Shown here: piece after piece, positions 1-6,862 of the stretch
Layout: every line of letters starts with the position of its first letter
Numbering within the stretch: position 1 is the stretch's first letter
Origin: Bacteroidales bacterium GP1
GTDB lineage: Bacteria > Bacteroidota > Bacteroidia > Bacteroidales > Muribaculaceae
Reading direction: 5' to 3'
Length of the DNA: 8,804 nt
Assembly: GCA_001701105.1 (NCBI GenBank)
Contig: DAAI01000030.1
Location: forward strand, 1-8,804
Program-made: the position numbers and the translations under genes
The notes under the pieces: model-generated
Databases searched by the model: none
Seen by the model: only the letters and a program-made list of their open reading frames with translations
Told to the model about the DNA's origin: nothing

Positions 1-1245
1 TCTCAAATTCGGATCTTTGTATGAGCCGATTCTTTCGGATAGAGTCATTAGATGCTCCATTCGGTTTTTATTCCAAGCCATTTGAATCCGCGCCACATCT
101 TCAGGAGTCCTCATTGCATGACGTTCGGCTGCTATCTCTAACGTAGTTTTCTCTGGTTCTCCTGACGGATTCAGAATCTCATTCACCGTCTCACGATTAT
201 CTTTGATGAAATAAGGAAGTGTCCCCCTTTCGGTGGCTTTATCAATACGCTCTCTATTATCCTCAATCCAATGCTTGAAACCCTCGGGCACATCTTTTAT
301 TTCGTTGATACTCTCGGTGGAGTTCTCGGAATCATCAGCCCAGAATTCATCCTCAGTTTTGAGAATAGGTATTGTGTAGCACATGCATTGTGGGTGCCAG
401 CCGGTGAAGACGAAGTCCTTCGGATATTTCCCGGCAAGTTCATCGCAAATATCCTCAACGTGGTGGCCGTTCTGTGTAGTCTTCACCTCATAACCGACAA
501 CGAAGTCAAACTGCTTCCAGCGAGTCTGCTCTGCAGTGCGGTAAGCCATGTTTATTTCAGTCCGTGCCAAACGCTGTGCATTGCGAGCGGATGAACGATA
601 GACACCTCTCCCAGGATGGTAAGCCTTTGCTGGATTCGATAGATGCCATTTGATGGTGCCATCCTCCATCTTCTCCTTGATCCGACGGAAACGCTTGTCA
701 GGCTCGTTGAGATACTTCTTGACCTGTGCGGCAAGCTCCATAGCCGACATACCCGGAGCTATGGCAGCAGAGATCGATTCCTCCAATTCGGTCTTGTATT
801 GCTCCGAAAGATTCCAAACCCTCGTTGATAGGTTCATTCCCTCATCCTTCCGTTCCTGAAATGCCTTCAATGCTTCGGGATTGGTCTGGAAATAGCGTGT
901 ATATTCATCCCCAAATTTATTAGTCCCGGTATATGCCGTGAGTACTTTATGCACCACAAGGTCTTGCACAAGATTTGACTCTTTCCATTCTTCGGAAGTT
1001 CCTGCCATAATTGTTGCTCCCACTTCGGAAATTAGTTGCGCTTGAAGTTTGCGCATCGCTTCTTTAGTAGTGGGATAATCCGCAAAAGAAAATGGCTGAG
1101 AGGGGTCTATTCCGGCAATGGCAGCGTGTCGTGCGGCTTCCTGCGCTACACGGTCATATATTTGCTGAATTAGTTGTGCGTACCTTTCAGTGCGCTTCTT
1201 ATGCTCTAAATTAGCTTTACGCTGATTGGGAATCTTCGGCTTCAC
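1..1245 (-). CDS. MuF-type phage head morphogenesis protein, C-terminus beyond left edge
   Basis: This is a minor capsid protein of the Mu gpF / SPP1 gp7 type, which associates with the portal and helps head assembly or DNA delivery. I translated this strand by hand: the frame is open for 415 codons to the left edge, so the 3' end is missing. Residues 1-215 are charged and mostly helical. The MuF-like domain lies around 216-295, with LARTEINMAY (226-235), the GHHVEDICDELAG segment (260-272) and a terminal GWHPQCMC motif (282-289). After it comes a low-similarity charged stretch, then a segment with RHAMRTPEDVARIQMAWN near 395-412. In this family that position often leads into a variable C-terminal domain. 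The start is uncertain: I chose GTG at 1243-1245 (VKPKIPNQ); another GTG lies at 1279-1281, and an in-frame TGA at 1288-1290 limits any extension. It follows the portal gene, the usual order. Confidence in the family is high; in the start it is low. Confidence 0.88.
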   Translation of the reverse strand, partial: MKPKIPNQRKANLEHKKRTERYAQLIQQIYDRVAQEAARHAAIAGIDPSQPFSFADYPTTKEAMRKLQAQLISEVGATIMAGTSEEWKESNLVQDLVVHKVLTAYTGTNKFGDEYTRYFQTNPEALKAFQERKDEGMNLSTRVWNLSEQYKTELEESISAAIAPGMSAMELAAQVKKYLNEPDKRFRRIKEKMEDGTIKWHLSNPAKAYHPGRGVYRSSARNAQRLARTEINMAYRTAEQTRWKQFDFVVGYEVKTTQNGHHVEDICDELAGKYPKDFVFTGWHPQCMCYTIPILKTEDEFWADDSENSTESINEIKDVPEGFKHWIEDNRERIDKATERGTLPYFIKDNRETVNEILNPSGEPEKTTLEIAAERHAMRTPEDVARIQMAWNKNRMEHLMTLSERIGSYKDPNLR

Positions 1246-1353
1246 TTTAGTATAATGTAGTAGTGATGAGTGATAAAGCACTATATATCATAAAGTCAGA
1301 GCGATGAGATGCGAAGATCGTTGTTGCTCATAGCCGTGACCTTTGACTTCTGA

Positions 1354-2745
1354 CTATTGATACGCCCCTATGATGGATTGCATCTGCGAGGCAGCGCTGG
1401 TTTCTTCCTCTTTCTGAATCTGCTCCAAAGTATGGTTAGGATCAGCCGACAGACCGGCATTCTGAATTGATTCAAGATGGCTTACAAGTGGTTTCCCTCC
1501 ATTTGCCTTGACCCACTTGTCAATCTCGGCAGCCTCATCGTTCTGTATGTAGGGAGAAATGACATGCTCCACATCAACATTATCAATCTCGGAAGCCCAG
1601 GCGGTGTTCATCTGCTTGAGGAATGCCTTGATGACATTACATTCTCTTTCACAGAACTCAATCCACGCACCCGATTCATCGCCCACTTTAAGATGAGCAT
1701 CCATGAAAAGTGTCTGACGTGCATCGAACCCGATATTACCAAGAGATTTCATTTGCTCAAACGATATATCCGGCATCTGACCTTGCGACCAAAAGAGATT
1801 GAGCAACGTTGCCACTTGATAACGCAGTGCTTCGATAGCCTGAGACTACGAAACATAACTTACGCTGCCTCCTTTCTCCACGCGGTAGATGCGCTGGCTC
1901 TCGCCCTTGTTCTCCGTGCCTTGCAACTGTCCCTCGATCTGAAGGATGGGGGCTGAGTTATAGGCTATCACATCAGAGTTTCTGGAAAGGGTGTATTCTA
2001 TTTCCTCACGGATATGCGAAAGACCGTGCCATAAAGGGAATGGGCGAGAAAGATACGCTCCCGGTATCTTGCCGATAATGACTATATCTTCGCTTGACAC
2101 TTCCTTCCATTGCCCTCCGTCTTGTTTCCAGCGGATATGTCGGCTATCGGTAAAGGTCTCAAAGTAAGTGATGGTCTTATTATTGATAGTCTTTGAATAC
2201 TGCCACGACATGGCCACCATATCATCGTATTCATCGAAAAGTGGATAAAGCAACGCATCATCCATCGGCGAGAATGTCTTACATTTCAGTTTATACTCCG
2301 ATTGAAAGCCGTAGAGAGTATTAGGAGATTTTACGGTATACCAAAGGGTGAATATCTCGCAAGAAGCGAAGTACTTTATACCTCTCCGTTTATTCTCGGC
2401 ATCGATACGTGCGTGCTTATAAATAGCTTCGATCGCCTTTGCAATCGCCTGTCGGGTTTCATTCTCCTCGGTATTGCTATAGATACGCTTCACCGGGAGG
2501 GCAAACATAAACTCATTAGTTCGAGAGGTAAGCAATTTCTCCAATCCGATATGGATTCTTGCCGCTTTCTCCACAATACCATTCTTGCGCACCTTATCAC
2601 GGCGTGAGGTCTGGTCGTACCTTATCTTATGTCGGGTCGGGTCATAATCCTTTACCAAATTCCCCCAACCCGGAACAGAGGTTGTCTTGTTAGTCAATCT
2701 GCCGATAATATCTTCGGGCGTTCCCTCAAATAATTTTTCTTCCAT
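1354..2745 (-). pseudogene. Phage portal protein (SPP1 gp6-like) interrupted by in-frame TAG
   Basis: The portal forms the dodecameric ring at the head vertex through which the terminase threads DNA. One reading frame of 464 codons carries the whole protein, but codon 300 (1846-1848) is TAG. The first 299 residues hold the clip and wing part (GWGNLVKDYDP near the N-terminus, GKIPGAYLSRPFPLWHGLSHI in the middle, ending GGSVSYVS). The 163 residues after the TAG continue the same fold without a shift (SQAIEALRYQ, then MPDISFEQMKSLGNIGFDA, then the DAHLKVGDE and FCERECNVIKAFLKQ segments). From memory, portals of this group read YVS-W-x-QA here, so TAG most simply replaces TGG (Trp) through one G-to-A change. 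The downstream part could restart at GTG 1813-1815. The final stop at 1354-1356 is also TAG. The ATG is 2743-2745, 23 bases after terL. It could be a nonsense mutant, a read-through gene or a sequencing error. Confidence 0.85.
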
Positions 2746-2768
2746 AGTGATATAGTAATTTGTAAGTT

Positions 2769-4235
2769 TTAATAAAAGTCGTTCTCAATATCTTCATCAG
2801 TGACGGAATATTGATTGTTGTGGTGGTAATCTATCGCATAACAGAGCAAGTCAACAAACTCATCGTGAGGCTTGGCAGGAAAACCGCATATCTCATCCAC
2901 AAGCATTTCATTCCATGGACCCTTAACAAGATAGACGTGACCTCCTTCTACGAATGGGGAAGCTACATTGAGTCTTGTTTCTTTGCTTTCTCTCGGTGAG
3001 GGTGTCGCCACTACATTCAGTGCAGTAGATTCCCTCAACTGGTCTATCACTGACAATCCATTTGCTTTTGGCTCGATGCGGACAGTGCTTGTAATAGTGT
3101 ATCCATTCCCTTTTACATACCCCGGAATATGGCGTATGAGGTCGGGGAATTTCATGTTCACTTTCTCCGCACAAGTGATATAGAGATCATTGCCGATTGT
3201 GCAAGTGCCGATAATGCCTGTAGGGTCGTTGCTTGTCTTGTCGGTGTATGCCGTATCAATGAAGAAGTTGATAGAATTGCGGTTTGCGAAGTGTTTCTTG
3301 GCAAATTCTTCTGTAGTGATATAATTAAACCAATCCTGCTTGATGATATTGCCTCCGTCAATGGTCGGACATTGCTGATAGAGAGCTGAGAACACCTTCG
3401 CTGAACGCTTCTTAGCCTCAAGTAACCGTTCCAATGAATGACGTTCCGGCCACAAGGCTTCCCCAACTGCGCGAGGGTCGAAATCATTGCCATCATCCTT
3501 GCTTTCACGGATAGCCGGAATGGATAACACCGTCCAATTCTCAGGCTCTCGTTGAAGAATGCGCCCAGCCAAATCATCTTCATGCCATCGGGTCATAATA
3601 AAAAGCTGATGCGAATCATTATGAAGTCGGGTCAGCAATACGGAAGTATACCATTCCCATACCCTCTCGCGATAAATCGGAGAATAGGCTTCCATCGCAT
3701 CCTTTACAGGGTCATCGATGATGGTAATATCTACTGGCGTGCCAGTCAGACCGCCCCCGACACCTACTGCTTTATAAAATCCACGATGTCCGATAGTTTC
3801 AAACATATCAATATTCCTTATAAATCCGCGAGAAAACTGCGAATTTGAGCCATTCAAGCGTGTCTCGGGGAATATCTCACCATATTCAGGAGAGTCAATG
3901 ATACGTTGGACATTGCGCGAAACTTTTGTTGCAAGACTTGAAGCGTAAGACGAGCCGACAATCTTCAAATCAGGATTCTTACCTAACGCCCATGCAGGAA
4001 AAGCCTCGGAAACAACTGTACTCTTACCATTTTGAGGCGGAAGAAAGACCATGAGATTCCTTATCTTCCCTTCAAGAAGCATCTGGCAACGTTCGGCAAT
4101 GACTTTGTGAAACCATTGTCGGTCATACTTCGGATCCTTGTAGTCAAGAAACCTATAGAAATGCTCCCTTGCCTCCTCGCGCAGGATGTCCATTTGCAAT
4201 TCCAGACTGTAGTCTATGTCCTTATCCGTAAGCAT
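2769..4235 (-). CDS. terL: Terminase large subunit (packaging ATPase and nuclease)
   Basis: TerL is the motor that cuts concatemeric phage DNA and pumps it into the prohead through the portal. With the start chosen here the protein has 488 residues, a normal length. The ATPase domain shows a Walker A-type loop PPQNGKST at 66-73, the SSYASSLATKVSRN segment after it, a Walker B DITIIDD ending at residue 175, and a coupling-type motif TRWHEDDLAGR from 215. The RNase H-like nuclease domain shows FFIDTAYTD (Asp327), RIEPKANG (Glu388) and HDEFVDLLCYAIDYHH (Asp458 and Asp462) as likely metal ligands. No key residue is missing and there is no in-frame TAG. I start at ATG 4233-4235, which is preceded by an AGGAATAAGG purine run and lies 16 bases after the terS stop. 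An upstream TTG at 4278-4280 would overlap terS and is less likely. The stop is TAA. Confidence 0.95.
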   Translation of the reverse strand: MLTDKDIDYSLELQMDILREEAREHFYRFLDYKDPKYDRQWFHKVIAERCQMLLEGKIRNLMVFLPPQNGKSTVVSEAFPAWALGKNPDLKIVGSSYASSLATKVSRNVQRIIDSPEYGEIFPETRLNGSNSQFSRGFIRNIDMFETIGHRGFYKAVGVGGGLTGTPVDITIIDDPVKDAMEAYSPIYRERVWEWYTSVLLTRLHNDSHQLFIMTRWHEDDLAGRILQREPENWTVLSIPAIRESKDDGNDFDPRAVGEALWPERHSLERLLEAKKRSAKVFSALYQQCPTIDGGNIIKQDWFNYITTEEFAKKHFANRNSINFFIDTAYTDKTSNDPTGIIGTCTIGNDLYITCAEKVNMKFPDLIRHIPGYVKGNGYTITSTVRIEPKANGLSVIDQLRESTALNVVATPSPRESKETRLNVASPFVEGGHVYLVKGPWNEMLVDEICGFPAKPHDEFVDLLCYAIDYHHNNQYSVTDEDIENDFY

Positions 4236-4251
4236 AACCTTATTCCTTTCT

Positions 4252-4791
4252 TCATTTCTCAAGTCTTTCAAGTTCGGCAATTTTCTGTTCGCGAGTCATG
4301 GTGTTGGCGTTGCGCACGGCAATCTCCGTCGGGGAATCAAAGCCAAGCATCTTGCAGATACGCTCAAGAGCCTTTATCTTGTCGTGCATCTCGATATGGA
4401 TGTTCTCTATTTCCTCCCCGGTGTCAAGCTTTACCTTGCGTACCGAGATACTCTTGATGGATGCCTTTTGCTCCGGTGTGAGTTTATCGAAGTCAAGCAC
4501 CTCCCCCCAATCCGAATGGCAGTCCGCCAAATTGGAGAATCCCACCTTCGCCAACTCCTCCAGAATACGCTCGCGGGTAATCTCGCTCTTCTTGGCTTCC
4601 TTTTGCCGGAGTTCCTCCAATCTCCCTAAAATCTCCCTATTCTGCAGAAGGGCATATGCGGCGTTATCCTGTGCCTTACGTTTCCATCTCTTACGCGAGG
4701 GATAGGCATGGAGCATTGCCTCGACTGCCACTCCGCATTCAAGGTATTTCTGGCAGAACTTCTCATGCCGTATGTTCTTCAGTGCTCCCAT
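4252..4791 (-). CDS. terS: Terminase small subunit (Terminase_2-like)
   Basis: TerS recognises the packaging site and hands DNA to TerL. The 179-residue length is typical. The N-terminal 60 residues form a helix-turn-helix type DNA-binding region with the family signature RHEKFCQKYLECGVAVEAML (8-27), followed by a stretch rich in Arg and Lys and AAYALLQNREI. The middle, with ERILEELAKVGFSNLADC, is helical, and SISVRKVKLDTGEEIENIHI to MHDKIKALERICKMLGF is the part that in relatives forms the oligomerisation core. The charged C-terminus (REQKIAELERLEK) could bind TerL. The ATG at 4789-4791 is the only sensible start. Immediately upstream lies a 145-base gap holding a plus-strand structured RNA, so the packaging site could lie in that gap or in this gene, as in other phages; that is inference. 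Confidence 0.9.
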   Translation of the reverse strand: MGALKNIRHEKFCQKYLECGVAVEAMLHAYPSRKRWKRKAQDNAAYALLQNREILGRLEELRQKEAKKSEITRERILEELAKVGFSNLADCHSDWGEVLDFDKLTPEQKASIKSISVRKVKLDTGEEIENIHIEMHDKIKALERICKMLGFDSPTEIAVRNANTMTREQKIAELERLEK

Positions 4792-4825
4792 GCTTTAGTG
4801 AAATTTTATGGATTTCTTGGAAATC

Positions 4826-4856
4826 TTGTAAGTTAGATAGGTTTTTATTAACTTTG
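4826..4856 (+). promoter_or_regulatory. Bacteroidetes-type promoter for the tRNA-like RNA
   Basis: The plus strand carries TAACTTTG at 4849-4856, an exact match to the Bacteroidetes -7 element TAnnTTTG, and TTG at 4826-4828 as a -33 element, with a 20-base spacer. Transcription would be expected to start about 5-9 bases downstream, which is where the 14-bp closing stem of the structured RNA begins (4863). It points against all neighbouring genes. Confidence 0.6.
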
Positions 4857-4862
4857 CGATAT

Positions 4863-4957
4863 AAAGATGCGAAGCATAGAAGCGCGATGTCGAAACGGCG
4901 TCGCCCCTTAATGGGGCCGTGGAGTAGGTTTGAATCCTATCGTTGCTTCGCATCTTT
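4863..4957 (+). ncRNA. tRNA-like structured RNA closed by a 14-bp stem
   Basis: The ends, 4863-4876 and 4944-4957, are perfect inverted repeats of 14 bases. Inside there are three hairpins in a tRNA-like order. The 3' one is a good T-arm: stem GTAGG/CCTAT (4924-4928, 4936-4940) with loop TTTGAAT. The middle one resembles an anticodon arm: CGCCC/GGGCC (one C-C mismatch) with loop CTTAATG (4907-4913), which would place UAA at positions 34-36. The 5' one resembles a D-arm (GCGC 4882-4885 with GCGT 4898-4901). It is not a standard tRNA: U8 and G18G19 are missing, there is no CCA, a 7-bp acceptor directly on the T-arm would have two mismatches, and the paired region extends to 14 bp by skipping bases. 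A plus-strand promoter ends just before it and a U-rich tract follows. It could be a decayed tRNA, a tRNA mimic, a regulatory RNA or part of a packaging or attachment site. Confidence 0.5.
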
Positions 4958-5461
4958 TATTTTTATCATATAATTGAAGTCATTCCCATCTCCATTCAAT
5001 CTTGTCGCAGTGATATAATTTACAACCTTTTCTTGTTTACCATCTATCTTTATTTTATAATTAGGTGTTACTACAAATTTAGCCTTATCTGTAGCGAAGA
5101 TAAAATCTCCTTTTCGAGGGTCATAATATTGAGCCATATCTCTCTTATTAACCACGAAGTCAGCAATCTCTTCTTTTGTCACTGACAAGCCCTTAGCCAC
5201 CTTACTTTCTCTAATTGAATGTTCAATCCCTTTAGTATCTATATACATCCTATCAGAATCAAGAGAAATTCCCTTTCTTTTGGCATAATCCTTCATTGGC
5301 TTGGGTAGCTCGCCAATATTCAAAGGCTTAATTTGAGCTTCTCGCGATGAGTGACCTCCATTAGCTTCGATGATGGATGCTACTCGCAAAACTTCTCGCT
5401 GAGCTTCGGCAATAGTCGTTCTTGTACCGACCGTCCTCGTTCCTCCACTCCCCTTAGCCAT
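4937..5461 (-). CDS. KGSGG-tagged protein of 174 aa, possible BECR-fold nuclease or toxin-like
   Basis: I do not recognise a named family with certainty. The N-terminus MAKGSGGTRT matches the tag of the 207-aa protein encoded two genes upstream, and a short helix (TIAEAQREVLRVASIIEA) follows. The C-terminal half, roughly 70-170, alternates strand and helix: MYIDTKGIEHSIRES (72-86), SVTKEEIADFVVN, then several strands ending NYITATRLNGDGNDFNYMIK. A conserved-looking His-Ser-x-x-Arg followed by a helix and strands is reminiscent of phage-associated barnase/EndoU/ColicinE5/RelE-like nucleases, but that is only a fold guess. I chose ATG 5459-5461, which overlaps the DUF4417 gene by 8 bases (ATGGCTAA); a TTG two codons earlier is possible. 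It ends with TAG at 4937-4939, inside the T-arm of the opposite-strand RNA. With no stop for 57 more codons, a read-through product is conceivable. Confidence 0.75.
   Translation of the reverse strand: MAKGSGGTRTVGTRTTIAEAQREVLRVASIIEANGGHSSREAQIKPLNIGELPKPMKDYAKRKGISLDSDRMYIDTKGIEHSIRESKVAKGLSVTKEEIADFVVNKRDMAQYYDPRKGDFIFATDKAKFVVTPNYKIKIDGKQEKVVNYITATRLNGDGNDFNYMIKIKDAKQR
4944..4965 (+). terminator. Likely end of the plus-strand RNA: closing stem plus U-rich tract
   Basis: The 3' arm of the 14-bp stem runs directly into TTTTATTTTTATC (4955-4967), a layout like a rho-independent terminator although the paired arms enclose the whole RNA. On the minus strand the same stem is followed by TTTATAT, so it might also weaken read-through from the resolvase operon into terS. 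Confidence 0.4.
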
Positions 5462-6233
5462 CGTCAATAAGTTTTAGGGCATCGTAATTCTCCACCTGCC
5501 GAGCCATCAATTCCTCCGTTGTCGGCAAATCCTTTATCGGGAGAGATTCAATCAATGAAGTGGTATCGAAAGAAGCAACATTCTGCTTCATGCGCTCAAT
5601 GGCTTTCAGCTTATTTTTAATAGCGATGATAGGAGTTACATAAACGCACTGATGCTCCCGGCGCCACTTCTTTACATCCTCACCACCTCCATAGACTACG
5701 AATGTGAGAGGATTGCCATCAGCGATACGTTCCGCTATCATATACTCATATTCAAGGGCAGGTAGTCTATCTGAATATCCGCGAGTACAGAATGCTGTAT
5801 ATCCTTTCGGAACACCAAAGAGGTTGATGGCATAGAACTTATTGGCTACATTGAGGTCAACGAATACCGGGACTCCTCTATCTTGCATCGCCCTGCCGAT
5901 CCATCGTTTCTTATAGATGGCTTGTAATCCAAAGGCGACCGGGGTCTCATTGAAGAGTGAGAAGTTTGGTTCAACGATGGCACCGGGATTATGCTTCAAT
6001 ATCTTCTCAGGGTGTTCATAAACCGATTGCCAACGGTAATCATCCGTATAGAAATGAAGAACGCCTGATCCTCGCATATCCTTAGTGCGCTTCTGTTCTC
6101 CGAAACATAGGAAAGGAATCTCCACTGCGGTAGGCTGAACATCGAGGCGCAGAGTGGGTATCTCCAACTGATTGTCTGTCGGAAGTATGCAATCTGGAAT
6201 ATATGCGTCGTATTTAGATAATTCGTTGCTCAT
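5454..6233 (-). CDS. DUF4417 domain protein
   Basis: The 259-residue protein matches what I know of DUF4417, a family found in phages and mobile elements with no established function. Signatures, in order, are IPFLCFGEQ (39-47), GSGVLHFYTDDYRW (55-68), HPEKILKHNPGAIVEPNFSL (74-93), ETPVAFGLQAIYKKRWIGRA (96-115), VPVFVDLNV (121-129), GVPKGYTAFCTRGY (140-153) and VVYGGG (179-184). The family's aromatic and glycine-rich core therefore looks complete. The tail after residue 200 is helical and charged and ends LIDDG. No signal peptide or membrane segment is visible. I start at ATG 6231-6233, 2 bases after the TGA of the upstream gene; a TTG two codons earlier is less likely. It sits between two genes for KGSGG-tagged proteins in one operon, so a role shared with them is plausible but unproven. 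Confidence 0.88.
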   Translation of the reverse strand: MSNELSKYDAYIPDCILPTDNQLEIPTLRLDVQPTAVEIPFLCFGEQKRTKDMRGSGVLHFYTDDYRWQSVYEHPEKILKHNPGAIVEPNFSLFNETPVAFGLQAIYKKRWIGRAMQDRGVPVFVDLNVANKFYAINLFGVPKGYTAFCTRGYSDRLPALEYEYMIAERIADGNPLTFVVYGGGEDVKKWRREHQCVYVTPIIAIKNKLKAIERMKQNVASFDTTSLIESLPIKDLPTTEELMARQVENYDALKLIDDG

Positions 6234-6235
6234 AG

Positions 6236-6859
6236 TCAATCATGCCAATATTGTTCTTCGTAAGAATAGAATCTATCGGCAAAGTACTTGCCATTATGAT
6301 TATTTACTTCCTTGCCGTTCTTAAACTCGTGAAATCCCATTTCCTTTACCATTTGGGCGCGAGCATTATCATCTTTCGCATAATAGCGATAATTGCTGAG
6401 ACCGCTGTTTGCTGAAATCCATTCTATCTTGTTTATCTCGGAGTTAGTAAGGGGCTTGGTGCGGTCGTATGAATAAAAAGCCGATTTGCCCTTAATCTTC
6501 ACTACATAGTGATTGGTATCATCCATATCGAAGCCATCAGCTACATTGCTTAATTCTTCTTGTAATGTCGATACCATATCTTTCTTTGAGGTGGCGATAT
6601 AGGCATTCATTGAACCTAAATCATCTTCCTGCCACATCCCAGTGAATTTCCCTCTTTCGAGAACTGACAACCTCTCTATATCGGAAAGATTATCCCAAGC
6701 GTCCATTGTCTTGCGGTCAATTTCATTATCTCCCCATTGGCCGAACTTGCCGGATGCGACACTTTCGGCAAGAAAATCCATATCGATTTCCCTACCCCTC
6801 ATGGCTTCTTGCTTTTTGCGCCACGAACTACCTCGCATTCCGCCACTTCCTTTGCTCAT
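6236..6859 (-). CDS. KGSGG-tagged hypothetical protein of 207 aa
   Basis: I do not recognise the family beyond the N-terminus. MSKGSGGMRGSSWRKK is a basic, flexible tag that matches the start of the 174-aa protein in the same operon. Residues 20-110 are acidic and helical (REIDMDFLAESVASGKFGQW, LSDIERLSVLERGKF). The region from 116 on is strand-like and aromatic: HYVVKIKGKSAFYSYD, then a helix EINKIEWISA, then RYYAKDDNARAQMVKEMGFHE, and a C-terminus rich in Tyr and Phe (KYFADRFYSYEEQYWHD). There is no signal peptide or transmembrane segment. The ATG at 6857-6859 starts 3 bases after the resolvase TGA, so translation is probably coupled. The tag plus a variable body suggests a cargo-like or accessory phage protein; this is inference and the biochemical role is unknown. 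Confidence 0.75.
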   Translation of the reverse strand: MSKGSGGMRGSSWRKKQEAMRGREIDMDFLAESVASGKFGQWGDNEIDRKTMDAWDNLSDIERLSVLERGKFTGMWQEDDLGSMNAYIATSKKDMVSTLQEELSNVADGFDMDDTNHYVVKIKGKSAFYSYDRTKPLTNSEINKIEWISANSGLSNYRYYAKDDNARAQMVKEMGFHEFKNGKEVNNHNGKYFADRFYSYEEQYWHD

Positions 6860-6862
6860 ATC

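Noticed and set aside
131..147. Anticodon-arm look-alike (GCTAT, loop CTCTAAC, GTAGT) that would read as an amber suppressor with CUA
   Set aside because: It lies inside the well-supported MuF coding frame on the other strand and has no D-arm, T-arm or acceptor around it.
271..859. Plus-strand open frames in the left 900 bases
   Set aside because: They are opposite-strand shadows of the MuF gene, whose long minus-strand frame shows recognisable motifs.
4278..4280. TTG start for the terminase large subunit giving 503 residues
   Set aside because: It would overlap terS by 29 bases; the ATG at 4235 has a purine-rich leader and the usual small gap after terS.
1354..4939. Genome-wide recoding of TAG as Gln (genetic code 15), as in some crAss-like phages
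   Set aside because: TerL, TerS, DUF4417 and the visible 415 codons of the MuF gene contain no in-frame TAG, two genes here use TAG as an ordinary stop, and the portal TAG seems to replace Trp, not Gln. A single nonsense change or local read-through fits better.
4863..4957. Calling the tRNA-like element a functional tRNA-Leu(UAA) or an ochre suppressor
   Set aside because: It has no long variable arm as Leu tRNAs do, U8 and G18G19 are absent, and the acceptor does not pair properly next to the T-arm. The TTA triplet sits one base off the anticodon position.
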